Shown here one piece after another: positions 39,033 to 52,500 of a stretch of DNA of 64,000 nt. The position numbers were made by a program, and so were the translations under genes. The stretch comes from Apostichopus japonicus (lineage: Eukaryota; Echinodermata; Holothuroidea; Aspidochirotida; Stichopodidae): positions 17,557,678 through 17,621,677 of the forward strand of contig NC_092579.1 of the NCBI RefSeq assembly GCF_037975245.1, written 5' to 3'. Each line of letters begins with the position of its first letter. The stretch's first letter is position 1. Under the pieces are notes generated by a model. The model did not search any database, was not told where the DNA came from, and saw only the letters and a list, made by a program, of their open reading frames with translations.

Positions 39033-42000
39033 GATAATAATATTAATTGTAGAGCAGATTGAATATTAAAATTAGAGAATATGTTTATGAAAATTGTCAC
39101 CAGACTTGAAGTACAAGTACAACATGAGTAAAAGAAGAATAACCATTAGTATGAGTACAAGGCTCTTAGCATGAGTACCACAGCATGAGTATGAGTGCAT
39201 GTAGAGTTAGTCTGAGTATGAGTACAAGACTCTAAGCAAGAGTACAATCGCCTGAGTATGAGTACAGCTAAAGTTTCCCTTGGTATGGGTATGAGTACAA
39301 GGCTCTAATACATGAGTGAATAGCATGAGTATGAGTACAAGACTCTTGACATGGTTACGAGTACTTCTACTACTAGCAGCAGTATCCATTGTAGATTTCC
39401 AACTGCCCAGATGCCAGAAAGGAGGTGGGGGGGGGGGGTGGTGCAAGTACAGGCAACTATGTGAGAACACAAGTTAGAACAAATAATCACTAAAATTATA
39501 TAAAATAGAGGATTGAAACATTTGGCTTTTTGCATCAATAATAGATAAGTTTCCTTTTTGTTTTGTTGAGTGCATTTAATGATGGCTTTGGAATTCTTGG
39601 GTTTGCGAAATGGATGATTTTTGACACAAAATCCATTTTGATATGTTGTGGATTATTACAAAAACACTGCGATTATTCAAGGTCGTATGTTTATACCACT
39701 GGTTTGGGAATAGCACTGAAGTGACCTGCCACAAACTTGGAAAACTTAAGCCATCGACAATATAGAAACATTACAGAAAAGGTTGGTAACCAACTAGATA
39801 CCACACAGTCAATCTCATTTTATTTAACATAATGGTTTTAATATACTGCCCCCAGTTTTTGCTGTTTCTTGGCTTAGTTTCAAATGGAGGCTGTTTTTTT
39901 TAATTCAGTCTTATTCTTCATGCTGTATGGATTGCCTGTACTTATAGCGGGAAGAGTCGCATATGTAAGTTCTCCCCTCCCCCCACACACACACACGCCA
40001 CCCATGCATGGAGCTTGCTGTATTTGTATTACACAAGTACAATACCTGTGCCCTTGTAAAACAAAAATGTTCATTTTCTAACAAACTAGGGGGAGCTATA
40101 TACATCTATGGTGCATGGTATAGAAACAGGTATTGCTGTGCCACTGCCATTAATTAAAGGATCATTTTAGGCAGAATTTTTGGTATTGAAATAATTGAGT
40201 GGTGGTAATGTTTATATCTTGAGAATCTGCTTAATCTCTGGATTGCTCCTTTAAGACTTAACTGATGATTACCGTTGGCTCCTCAGTGCTGCAGGACTAA
40301 ATGTTAATCCATTGCTTTACAAATTCTAAATACTCTGCCAAAACATTCTCCTTTAACCTCTTATGCAAGCATCAGAGTACCCTTGTATAACATTAAACAC
40401 CGTCTGTCCTTGACACATTTTGTTTATCCGTTGTAAACATGTTATTTGATACCATGAGAGTCATTTATGTGTTCCTATAAAGTTTTTGCCTTGTATCTAA
40501 GGAACTGACCTAATGACCTGTGTATTAGACTAAGTTGTCCAGCCACTTTAATTGATGAGCCTCAAATGTCGGAAGGGTGATTTCTCAAAGTTATAAGTGC
40601 CATAGGAATTTAAAAAACAGATAGCACTGTGTCTAATTACAGTCTATGACATATTACATGTCAGTATTAATTGTGTGCCTGTTTATAGCCATCCTTCAAA
40701 AAAGCCTTAAAACTTACAACCCATCTTATCTCTTAAAATTAAAAAATCAAATTTAAAAGTTGTAATCTCACTTTGAGAGTCTCATGCCACTAAGAAATTA
40801 CTAGCTAAATTAAAATTTATTTTCCTTAACAGATTATTATGGAATGCATCTGGGTATTATGTATGCCATCTCTTTTGTAGAGTATGGTATAACAAAGATT
40901 GGATCTGTGGAAAGATCATTATCAGCACTCTGCAATTATTAGGTCCACCCCTCCCCCCTCACCCCCTCCGCCTTGGTTTACTTCTTTCCTAATGTTTTCA
41001 CCTTTCTTTTAATCTGTTGTCTCTCTGTTGATAGGTTTTTATCACCATTTTCTTTCCTTTTCATCTGGTTTTTCCTTAAATGGTAATATCTTGTGAAAAC
41101 TTTGTTGCACACAAAAAGAACAAATTTCTGTGAGTCATAGGTGTTCAATCCTCGGCGGAAGGGTTTTAAGTTTTGCAATTTTGCTCTGAGACTAAACAGA
41201 ATTGACAAATTGAGAAAAGGTTGCTACTAATCTTACTATACCTTATCAGATGTTTGACGTACATTTTGTATTATCCAAGGTATATCATTGCGGATATATA
41301 TCTTTTATCCTCTGATAATTCTACTTTATAGCGTTATCTCGGAATCTTTGCACGGCTCGCTTGCGATCCGTTGTACTGCATTATTAAGTACACAGGCTTT
41401 TACCACCCGAGCTAGCGAGAAAAAAATATTAAAATAAAAAGGTTGATCGGAAAGGTTAAAAAGCAAAGATTCATTTAAGATGCCTCTTTTGGATATTTGT
41501 TGATGTTATGGGCCGTAGCGTAGACGGTCGGTAAGACAGAGTGCTGTTGGGACCGCTGATAAATGCCATTCGTAAATTCCGAGGTGTTGTAATTTAAATA
41601 CCACACGCTAACCAATAGTCACAATAATACATGGCAAGAATGCGTGTAAGGCATGCTATCACCTAAAGACGTCACCTGCTATTACCCTCCAGGGAATGGG
41701 GGGGGGACTATGTATGACTCCACACGTTGCCTCCTCGTCAGCGTGGATGCATTAAAATAGTCTGACGTCTGTGCATCATGAGGTAGTCACGCTCCTTCGA
41801 TACTGTAGCGCTGATTGATAAACAAACAAAGGAAGATATAAATCTCGACGAGGATTAGTGTCGGCTTGTATTAAGAAATACATCAACAATATAATATGAT
41901 GTCATGGTGACAACATTTCATCTCTCTTACTTTAAATTGTTTGCACATAGTTGCCCTTTTAGCACTTTGTGAAGATGCACGGACTAAAAAGTCATTAGGA

Positions 42001-42350
42001 ATTCCTAGTGGAATTTTGAAGGGTGGGAATGGGGTGAAGTGGGTAGGGGGATATGAAGGGGGAGGTTGACCTCCCGGTTTGTAATATATACCAATGTTAC
42101 CAGTATAAGTTCATCTTGTTAAGATACTGCATACACCAAATGACTTCCCATTTCGTTTACTACCCACCCATGGGCCATCACCCATCTTCTCTTATCCATA
42201 TGTTTTATGTCACTGTTCTCACTCCACTCCCTCCCAACTCTCCCTTGAACCAAATTTATATATTATACTTTCTATGTCGCTGTTACCACTGTAACATTTA
42301 CTGATCAACAGCTCACATAAAGAGGTTACCTCCTGGTCTTACAAGTGACC
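39033..42350. other. Non-coding stretch
   Basis: It contains a GAGTATGAGTACAAG minisatellite (about 39110-39365), a G-run at about 39426, C-rich/CA-rich sequence at about 39975 and TC-rich sequence. No exon is supported. Confidence 0.45.
39110..39365. repeat. Degenerate ATGAGTAC minisatellite
   Basis: Variants of CATGAGTATGAGTACAAGACT are repeated about ten times with irregular spacing (16-40 bp). Confidence 0.7.
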
Positions 42351-42379
42351 ACCAGCGCAGTATCCCATTCATTCCCTTC

Positions 42380-42650
42380 CCCCTCCCCCCGCATTCATCC
42401 CCTTCCCCCCTCCCCCCGCATTCATCCCCTTCCCCCCTCCCCCCGCATTCATCCCCTTCCCCAGCCACTTTCATTTCACATATTTCATTGTCTTGCTGAC
42501 CACCCATGCAATATCCCCATTCATCCCCTTCCACCCACCCCCCCCCCACCTATTCATTTATCCCAATTCATTTCACATATTTTATTGTCTTGCTGACCAC
42601 CTATGCAAATGCAATATTCCCATCCATCTCACCCCCTCACCCTCCCCCCA
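42380..42650. repeat. C-rich 27-bp repeat and a ~98-bp duplication
   Basis: GCATTCATCCCCTTCCCCCC recurs at 42391, 42418 and 42445 (27-bp period). A longer unit containing TTTCATTTCACATATTT and TTGTCTTGCTGACCACC occurs at about 42469 and again about 98 bp later. The overlapping open frames in this block are low-complexity His/Pro/Ser translations and not genes. Confidence 0.8.
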
Positions 42651-42919
42651 CACCCTCCCCCTCCGAGCATCCCTCCCTCTCTTTGGACATCTTTTCATCA
42701 CACCGTCACTGCTTTTAGTGCATTACTGAAACTAGATCATTCAAAAGATCAGTTAACTTCATCCCTAATGGTTCATTTTCCTTTTAATTTGTGATGATAA
42801 AACAACATCTATTGTTTGCTCACCTGTTTAAATGTTATCTTGCAATTGTTAATGAAATCCATAGTTTGTTGCTCCTGTACTTGATCTAGTTATAGTCTAA
42901 CAAAACATAAATTTTAAAA

Positions 42920-43035
42920 AAAATGTTTGCGTGACAGGCCATGTGCAGTATTTTCTATGGGGTGGTGCAATAACATGTTTATGTGACAGGCAATGTGCAG
43001 CTTTTTTTCTATCCATGGGTTGGTGTAATAACAGT
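42920..43035. repeat. Tandem duplication, ~60-bp unit
   Basis: Two adjacent copies share GTGACAGGCCATGTGCAG (second copy GGCAATG), then CTAT...GGTGGTG/TTGGTG and AATAACA. Confidence 0.65.
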
Positions 43036-43542
43036 AAATATGAACCTGTTTTATTATTTTTTGGGGTAACAGCCTGCTGGGGAGGGGTCTATTTTTTGCA
43101 TAATTAACGATGTCTACATGTACATGCAATATGGTGTCATATTTGCAACCATACCAATGTGTCATTTGACATTTGTTGTAGTTAATGTCCCCGGAAGGAT
43201 GGAAGACCCCTCTCTACCTGGGGAAAAATAAACAAGTATGTCCAGCCAGATTGAGGAGCTGTGGGCTGTCATAATCCATCCAAATTTATAGGAATATTTC
43301 AGAAATTTAGTAATATATTTTATGACCTATGAATATCTTGAAAGTCACAATAACTGTTGCTATTAAAGCATTTGTAACATGCTTAAATTTTTCTTCCTTA
43401 TATGGACTATGGTGTATGTCAGTAAGCAATAAAATTCTGCCTAAAAAAGCCCTATTTTTTTAAGAAAATCTCTTACTTTTCAAAGCTCATTTGGAACACC
43501 TTTATAACAGATTTAAGTCGGTCTTACCTACTTTGCATAAAC

Positions 43543-43775
43543 GGAGTGTTAGCTCAGTGGTTAACGCCGGTGCCTTTCAATCATAAGGTCCCTGGTTCGA
43601 GTCACTCCGAGGTTAATGTATGTCGTCCAGTTACAGAGTTGTTGACAATTGACAATTCATAATCATGGACGTTAAATATGAATCTAAGAGACTGACTTCG
43701 GTCAGCTTGCGGCTTTGATAAGCCAATGAGGCTTCCTCGCGAGTTCCTGCTTGCAGGAGGATCTAAATACATACT
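43543..43775 (+). mobile_element. tRNA-derived SINE with well-preserved head
   Basis: The head runs 43543-43608. GGAGTG (43543-43548) pairs perfectly with CACTCC (43603-43608). TAGCTCAGTGG (A box, 43550-43560) and GGTTCGAGTCA (B box, 43594-43604) are consensus-like. An anticodon-type arm lies between CCTT and AAGG with an 8-base loop. The body continues through GACTTCGGTCAGCTTG, GAGGCTTCC and a CCTGCTTGCAGG hairpin. The head is about 66 nt, shorter than a normal tRNA, and the loop is odd, so this is a SINE and not a tRNA gene. Confidence 0.75.
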
Positions 43776-44754
43776 TTGCATATAACAATCAGGGCTGAAG
43801 TTGTTATGGTCCTACAACAGTGGATGTTCAGGATCAGATCTTGCTAATTGCACCAGACTTGTTAGCAAAGTTACTTGTTGTATTTAGCAAAGACATCTGT
43901 ATCAAATTGCCCCTACCACACGGCTCTCTCCAACCCATCCCTTTTCACTCCCCCTCCCTCTGTTAAATGTCTGATTACACCACTGTTGAGCAGTACAACC
44001 CGTCCACACTCTGTAAGTTTTATGTTTAGAAGTTCAACTGCGCTTTCTCTTTAGGCCTAACGGTAGCAACGTTGGTGGTTTTGAATTTAGGCCAAGTACG
44101 TACACCAGAATACATTTACATACATGATTTGTTTAAAAAAATCAAATTGTCTGCAGGCTAAAGATTCAATACGTTACCAATATAAAGGGGATATTCCAGT
44201 GGTTGAAGATGATGGCATAAAAATATTTAAAAATTCTGGACTTTCTTACTGCATCTTTAGGGTCAAAACCACATAACGATAGGGTTGTTTTTGGCAACGA
44301 TTTGAATTGTTTATATAAAATTCTGTGATATGTTGTGAATGCTTTTGGTAACAGCAGAGTCAACGATGTTGAGCCGTAAAATGTATTTTTAGTGCTTTCT
44401 TTTTATATGATATGTTAGCTTTCTTATCCGCAGAGGAAATTACATTTTGATTAAATTCTAAATAATACATAGAACATTGACATGTGTTCTGTTTTGATTT
44501 CATTTTTATGACCTGCTCAACCCATTTCACAATTCAGAGTGATGGTCAATTTGCAATTTACCAGATTTCTTCAAAAGAAGTCACTATTTCGTCTGGCAAC
44601 GATTCATACAGTGCAACAATGTTGCACGCATGTAAATGATGTAACACATACTAGAAATAGATATAGGACTTAATCGGCATCACATTGGCAATCATAAAAT
44701 ATATATATATTTATAGTTCAACAAAATTTGAAATTAGTTCACCTTTCTTTATCT

Positions 44755-45245
44755 TGTCTTATTTTATTGTATTGTATTATATTGCATTGTAAAGCATGTA
44801 GTGTGATCAATCTCACACAATTACATAGTTTTTATAATTACACAATATAATTACATAATATATTTACATGTAATATAATTAAAATAAATATAATTACATA
44901 ATAATTACATGTAATAGAATTACATTACATATAATTTATTACATATAATATAATAATACACAATATGAAAACACAATATGATTACAAATAATATAGTTTA
45001 CATATAATATAATTACATAATAATTACATGTAACATAATAAAATATAATATCATATCATATAAAACAATATAATTACATATACTTTCATATAATATAATT
45101 ACATAATAATTACATTACATATGATTACACTCCATATAATTTATTGCATATAACATCATATCATATAATTACACAATATAATTACATACACTTTCATACA
45201 TGTAATATAATTACATTACATATAATATCATATCATATAATTAAA
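44755..45245. repeat. ATATAATTACAT low-complexity array
   Basis: About 490 bp are built almost wholly from ATAATATAATTACAT-type words with irregular period. No coding content. Confidence 0.85.
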
Positions 45246-45249
45246 CACT

Positions 45250-46215
45250 TTATTTTTTTTGGCTATTGTATCGTGGCTTAAGCTGACATGCAAATGACCC
45301 ATTTCAGGTAAAAGAGCAAATATGAAACTACAAATGTTTAGAAAATTCGCTTTCCTTCAGGGGTTATGTATGTCACACGTCGCAACAGATTACTTGTTGG
45401 ATCCGTGCCACAATTTTGGAATCTCCCAAAGTCAAGCTGTCCTAATATTATAACTTCAGTTAAGTGGTGAACATTTGTCAAACGACTTGCATGGTCCAGA
45501 AAACATCGACATGTGTAAAACATACCTTCGTATTAACTGAGATGTAATGAAAAAGATAAGATAGCAACGGTTTAGCATTAAAAACTTCTCACTCTGGTGT
45601 ACCTCTGCCAATTTGCGCTTCCAAACCGTTATTTGGGTCACCAACAGATCTGCCATTTTTCAAGATAATTTTAACTGTCAAAGATTTCACCATTGGTACT
45701 TTTAGCTGCCAGTTAAAAAACCCAATTTGACAGATCACAGATGCGAGCTTTTATTGATTTGTTTTTAATGGCCGGTTAGTTTTGGTTATCTTTGCTCGCT
45801 TTCTCCGATCGCTCTTGCCTCCTCAATGTAAATATCTTTGATATTTGATTATCGGGACAGAAAGGGGAAGAATTCACTTAAGAATGTCACTGAAAGAAAA
45901 ACAAAATATTTATGATGCAATCCCCCCGGTGGCAGAGAGTGATTCAGAAAATGAAGTTAATTGAATTTGGGGAGGTTTTTAATCATCTTATATGGCTTAC
46001 TTGATAGATCAAGGTTTCAGTCACTGTTGTATAATGAGTAAAACCTGCGAAGTAGTTAACGACGCAAACTGACAGCATTGCTGGTTTAAGCGAAGCTGGT
46101 CTTTATTATTCGATGTTTTCAGGTACCACGTCAAAAATAGGCCGGCTGCAGCATTTTGCCGCAAGGCTGCATAGAACATAATCTTTTGTGTTCTGCAGTT
46201 CTGCATAGATAATCC
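45250..46215. other. Non-coding stretch, possible weak exons
   Basis: A minus-strand frame from 45656 (MADLLVTQITVWKRKLAEVH) reaches a possible donor (CGAAG|GTATGT) near 45530. An overlapping frame further on reads TSNLLRRVTYITPEGKRIF before a stop. I cannot connect either to a gene. Confidence 0.25.
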
Positions 46216-47885
46216 CTTGTTTACACACAGCATACATAGTCAACGTGCCAACATATAGGAACACTGCATGCAGAGTCAACCTGTCATAATATAGGAATGC
46301 TGCATGCATAGTCAACCTGCCAACGTATAGGAACACTGTATCATAGTCAACCTGCCAACATATAGGAACACTGCATGCATAGTCAACCTGTCATAATATA
46401 GGAATGCTGTATCATAGTCAACCAGCCAACATATAGGAACACTGCATACAGAGTCAACCTGCCAACAAATAGGAACACTGTATGCATAGTCAACCTGCCA
46501 ACATATAGGAACACTGTATACAGAGTCAACCTGCCAACATATAGGAATGCTGCATATATAGTCAACCTGCCTATGTATAGGACTGATGCATACAGAGTCA
46601 ACCTGCCATAATATAGTAACACTGTATGAATAGTCAACCTGCCAACATATAGGAATGCTGCATAGTCAACCTACCTATGTATAGGAATGATGCATACAGA
46701 GTCAACCTGCCAACTTATAGGAACACTGCATACAGAGTCAACATGCCAACATATAGGAATGCTGCATGCATAGTCAACCTGTCAACATATAGGAACACTG
46801 TATACAGAGTCATCCTGCCAACAGATAGGAACACTGTATCATAGTCAACCTGCCAACATAAAGGAATGCTGCATTCAGAGTCAGCCTACCAACATATAGG
46901 AACACTGCATACAGAGTCAACCTGCCAACATATAGTAACACTGTATGAATAGTCAACCTGCCAACATATAGGAATGCTGCATAGTCAACCTGCCTATGTA
47001 TAGGAATGATGCATACAGAGTCAACCTGCCAACTTATAGGAACACTGCATACAGAGTCAACATGCCAACTTATAGTAACACTGTATGAATAGTCAACCTG
47101 CCAACATATAGGAATGCTGCATAGTCAACCTGCCTATGTATAGGAATGATGCATACAGAGTCAACCTGCCAACTTATAGGAACACTGCATACAGAGTCAA
47201 CATGCCAACTTATAGTAACACTGTATGAATAGTCAACCTGCCAACATATAGGAATGCTGCATAGTCAACCTGCCTATGTATAGGAATGATGCATACAGAG
47301 TCAACCTGCCAACGTATAGGAACACTGCATACAGAGTCAACCTGCCAACATATAGGAACATTTCATGCATAGCAAACCTGCCAACATATAGGAACACTGC
47401 ATACAGAGTCAACCTGCCAACATATAGGAACACTGTATGCAGAGTCTACCTGCCAACATATAGGAACACTGTATACATAGTCTACCTGCCAACATATAGG
47501 AATGCTGCATACATTGTCAACCTGCCTATTTATAGGAATGCTGCATACAGAGTCAACCTGCCAACATATAGGAACACTGCATACAGAGTCTATCTGTCAA
47601 CATATAGGAATGCTGCATACAGAGTCAACCTGCCAACATATAGGAACACTGCATATAGAGTCAACCTGCCAACATATAGGAACACTGAATGAATAGTCAA
47701 CCTGCCAACATATAGGAATGCTGCATACATTGTCAACCTGCCTATTTATAGGAATGCTGCATACAGAGTCTACCTGTCAACTTATAGGAACACTGCATAC
47801 AGAGTCAACCTGCCAACATATAGGAACACTGCATACAGAGTCAACGTCTTGCCAATATATCAGAACACTTCATGCATAGTTAATT
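46216..47885. repeat. 36-bp satellite array (~46 units) with 140-bp higher-order repeat
   Basis: The consensus unit begins AGTCAACCTGCCAACATATA and continues GGAACACTGCATACAG, 36 bp in all, so exactly 12 codons. Frames on both strands therefore stay open for long runs (plus: 139 codons from 47276, a 12-residue repeat containing YRNTAYRVNLPT; minus: YVGRLTLYAVFL). Two adjacent 140-bp blocks, 46991-47130 and 47131-47270, are identical. Each is four units (36+36+36+32), and a partial third follows. The frames have no other support as genes. Confidence 0.95.
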
Positions 47886-48979
47886 TTCTTACATAAAGGA
47901 ACGTCCTGTATACATAGGGACAGTAACAGAACTGTATCTACAGCTCCATTATAGAGTCAGTCAAAAGTGTAAACTGTACTGTATAACCAACCTGCTACAA
48001 GTAAGCATGATAAACACAAGCATCACTCTTGCCTCTTATCTTCAAATATAACATCTCTCAGGTTGCGATTTGCCCCAAGAAAAATACCCACTTATTCCGA
48101 AATTGATTTGATTTGGAAAAAAATCAATTATGAAAGACAGGATTCTGGAGAATTTATTTTCCACACGACACATTTTATGAAGAAAAATATGGCAAAATGA
48201 AAATATGTGTATGTTGCCCAAACATGCTGACACAATATATGGAACAGAAATTTTCTGTTCTGGAAGGTTTTACTCTGCATCTAATCAATCCCTAAAAATC
48301 TATAGTAATATTCAATTTTTATCCACTTTTATTGCAATTTTCTTTATTTTTTTCTTTGAAAATGTCAGGTTACTGTCTTTTTCAAGCATTAGTTTTTACA
48401 CATGACCCATTCACATAGAGGAAAGGTAAGGTGCAAACATGAAACTAATGTTTAGAATATTCACATCGGTGTTGTCGGAGTTTTGGCATTTAAAATGCCA
48501 AATATGAAAAATTAGCCCGGAGGAAAATTAATGCTCCGGACAAACAAAATTTTAGCAATTTTTTTTTAAATGGCCCACCAAATATTTAGAGAAATAGTAG
48601 CAGAAATTTGTTACTAGTGACCCACAAAGAACATTGATTCCAACCATTTTATGTTGTTCATTCCAACTAAAGGTTGAAAATTAGGCCTATTCATCAGCAA
48701 ACACATTGGACGTCTCTTGCCACAGTTTACACCCTAATGTTCTTCTAAGAGACCCCCAACTGCAATGAATTCTGAGCCCAAACAATTCTTACCCATACAC
48801 AGGGTCAATTGTCATGAAATAACTGCAAATTTTTATTTGGGCATTGTTTTTATCACCCAATTTGGCTGCCAGTTAAGTTGGCTGGTTGTGTCACTGGAAA
48901 ACTGGTAACTATGATTCACATTCCTTCAATGTTATTTTTCTTCAGATTTGTGCCAATGTTTTTCTTTTCTCTCTCTCCA

Positions 48980-49014
<35 letters not shown>

Positions 49015-49429
49015 GACAAGCTGGCCCACCTATTGTCAGGTTCTCCCCCCCCCCCCTCCCCCCTCTTGCTCTCTGAAAGACAAACTGGTCCACCTATTTA
49101 ACTTCTGTAGGGGTGAAAATGATCAAACGTTGGATTTGTTTTAAGGCCCCTTATCTTTAATATAAGGTCAATGTTCTGTACATAAAGTGTTCAGATTAAC
49201 TTCGATAATGTTGAGTGCCACCGTCCTCATATGATATTTTATGTTTAAATATCTTTTGGTATATTTTAGAATCAACATTGGCAAACACCCATGTTTATTA
49301 AATAAGGAATGTGAACTATGGAGTTATTATTAAGAAAATATAAGGAAAGTAGGAAAAGAAAAACAAATGAAAAATTTCAAGCACAAGGGGTTAGATAGTA
49401 CCATATTTAGACTTGCTCAAGTCTCTTAC
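47886..49429. other. Non-coding stretch
   Basis: It has a CT-dinucleotide tract (about 48968-49012), then a C-run, then a near repeat of the phrase CTGAAAGACAA-CTGG-CCACCTATT. No exon is supported. Confidence 0.45.
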
Positions 49430-49551
49430 CTTGACAACCAAAACCATGATGTCTTCCTGATAGATATAAGATTTCACATTTGACTGGAAGTTCTTTGTCA
49501 CAAATGTCTCTGTCATATCTAGGCTAACGATGATGATTGGGTTTGCTTCTC
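49430..49551 (-). CDS. Isolated internal exon of an unrecognised gene
   Basis: On the minus strand, TGTTACAG is followed by 122 open bases (two to complete a codon, then 40 codons) and a consensus donor AAG|GTAAGA. The peptide includes EANPIIIVSLDMTETFVTKN and ends YIYQEDIMVLVVK, with alternating hydrophobic strand-like segments. Good sites at both ends, a codon-like composition in A+T-rich surroundings and a protein-like sequence favour a real exon. I do not recognise the family. Companion exons were not found. Confidence 0.5.
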
Positions 49552-52500
49552 CTGTAACAGACATTGAAAGTGTGTATGTTTATGTGTCAGTTTTCGTTTT
49601 CAGTTTAGTTCAGTATAAATTTCAAACCAATTAATAAATATTACAGCTAAAGGGAATAAAAATTGAAAAGGATAAAAACAAGAGCAAATAATAAAAAGTT
49701 GAAAAAAGTGAGGTCATAATTAGAGATAATAGAAACCAATGTATTAGAAAACATCAAATTAGCATTGGTCGAAATTTGAGAAAGATTATAATTAAGTTAT
49801 AAGAAAGGCTTTTATATTCTGAACTGGATGAAAAGGGCAGCTCTGCCTATAAATGAGTTTTTGAAAAGGAGTAATATTGCCAAAAATTGGTCTTATAGCA
49901 GGATTTCTTAAGAAAGGGGAAGGCCACTGCAATTATAAATGTTGTTATACTTTGTACAGTGATACTTGAAACTACCGTCTCAGAAATTCTATTTGTCGAA
50001 CAGAGCATTAAAATGTTTAATATAGTAAATATATATAGATAATATATATAGATAATATATTTAGTAAATATATATAGTAAATATATAGAACATATATAGT
50101 AAACATATAGTAATTATATAGTATATATAGTTAATATATATAGTAAATGTATATAGTAAAAGTATAGTACAGTATATAGTTGCTCTAAGTGGTTTGTCAA
50201 GTCAATCCCAATATAAACAATTTTAGTTTCAGAAGGGTAGAAAACTGGTGCAGTCTGGGATAATCCCCACATATTTAGCCTTGTATTTCATAAAGCTATA
50301 TTCTGTCCCAGAAGAAGCATTGAGAATTTTTACTATTTTATGTCCCAATTTTTCTAAGCTATACAAATTGGCATTGTTTTGATAAAACTTTTGTCAGACT
50401 CTTCACATAATTAGACGTATTAATGAGGTACAGACTGCGTACTACATGAAGCGAAAATGAGAACATTTGATTGCCAGGCACTCTTTCTAGCTACTGTACA
50501 TGTAAGACAAAGGATCCAGTCGAATAGTGATTTAGCAGCTCACTGCTGTGGAATTGGCACCCCTATATTAGTCAAGAAAGTGTTTCCCTGTTCCTGCGTA
50601 TATGTCAAAGCATATTGTACACAAGTAAAGCTGGAGAGAGACCTTACCCTACAAACACAGTTTATACTGCTTTAAAGTAAACATTATCCATCCATCCACT
50701 TTCCAATTTTAGCCATTAATACCAGAGAATAAGATGAAACCTCATGCAATAAAGTGACAGTTACTTGTGAGGATTGAACCATTGCATTGCAATGAACAAA
50801 CGAGTGTTACAAATGAAAAATAGGCCTACAATTGATGTTTATCAAAGCATTGACATATATTCTTTTTTATTTTTCCATTTTTTTTTAGTTTACTATTTAA
50901 ACTCTTGGTGGACTTCCTTTTGTTTCCAATTCCACCATCTTAAATCACCAGGATCCAATTAAAATCCAAAACAAGTTTTGAGGTGAATCTTCAAGGGACT
51001 AAAATTGCGAAACAATGAAATAGACAGATTGTTGATTTCCCACACTGTCTCTTTGTTCGTTTTCGTTTCGTTTATTTTATCTGTTTTTTTCTGTCCAGGT
51101 CCTACTATTTGCTAGTTAGTGACAAATGTAATTATATTCTGGGTCACAAGAGAACCACAGCCTTTTGATTATTCTGGAACTTTGTAACATTTAGTAATAT
51201 TATCACAAGCAAGAATGATGGGAAATAAACAGGTTGCCAGGTCGTGGCTCTCGTCGTCAGATACCGGTGCTGTTTGTTTAGATCAAACAGATTTCAAGTT
51301 GCTGAATATCTCTCCGCCTCGTTGCTTAAAGTACAAAGATAAGATTCAAAGCAGACAATAGAGTACCCTACTGTACAAGTCAGCTGTTTGCTGGTAGATT
51401 ATTTATTGGTTACATCCCCAGCGTAATGCATTTTTAATATTCATGAATATTATTCCATTTTTACACGGACTCACTCCGGTGACATGTCTCTACAAACTCT
51501 CTAGTTATTCTTCTTAATACCCAAATATGTTGGAGGTTGGCTTAAATATTTGTCTTTAAGAGATTTTTAAAATAACAATTTCATGCCAGCCTAGTATGCT
51601 GTATGTAAAGTTAGGTTAGGCTAGTCATATCTGTGCTAAATATGTGATAAGTCAAGGTTGCTGCAAAGTACGTGTTTGAAACAGCCTTATGCCAGTCAAT
51701 TGTACAAGACCAATATAACTGACACATTAAGGTTCATACAGTAAATCACACCAAGACAGCCTATAACAAAGCTTTCAGCAGCTGCCAGGCTTGTGGACCA
51801 AATGAATGAATGGCCATTTGTTTAGTTAGCATTGATCCTGTTTTATTTTAAAATTTATGCTGTCCATCTTGGATGAATTTTCAAAATCTGAGACAATTAT
51901 TTTGTTTTCGTTTAGCTATTTGAAAAGCTAGTGAGTTGGTATAGCATATATTATCTAGTTCACACCGTACCAAAGAGTGCAATGTGAAATGGCCAACTGC
52001 TTTAAAGGATAAAGAAAAACACAATTATCGTCATCTTTGCTTTGTCTTTGTAGAGATGCTTGTTATGAATGGTCTACTCTGGAGCATTCTCAACACATTC
52101 AATCACAAGAACTCTTCAAGATTCCCTGGGAACCTACTATATAATATTTGGTGGTTTAATATGTCTCGAAAACCTGCAAAATATATACCTGTACATTTGA
52201 AGATGATTGCCCGGGACTTACTACTGTACTTTCATATATTTTATGGTTGAATATATTTTGAAAACCTGAAATATATATATATATATATAGATATAGATAT
52301 ATATAGATATATTAAGATCTCACATGATCTCCAGAACCCTAGTATTTATTTAATTGGTCCATTAATAATCTTGAAAACCTGAAAGAGATATTGATACATT
52401 CACTAGCTCTTTGAGACACTCTAGCTTGAAAAACATGATATCTCAAGAAGTGCAGCCCTATTAGATCTCACACTGTACTTTAACCTGCGTTAATCCTTGT

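Noticed and set aside
42313-42794. Several overlapping Pro/His/Ser-rich or Gly/Glu-rich frames
   Set aside because: They translate a C-rich 27-bp repeat and flanking simple sequence in all frames.
43543-43608. Functional tRNA gene
   Set aside because: The head is short, the anticodon loop is irregular, and a SINE-like body follows directly.
45338-45656. Start exon of a gene (MADLLVTQITVW...)
   Set aside because: Only a moderate donor, no second exon in frame and no family match; kept as a remark only.
47276-47692. 139-codon plus-strand frame with 12-residue repeats as a repeat-protein gene
   Set aside because: It is fully explained by the 36-bp satellite, whose length is divisible by three; several other frames on both strands are equally open.
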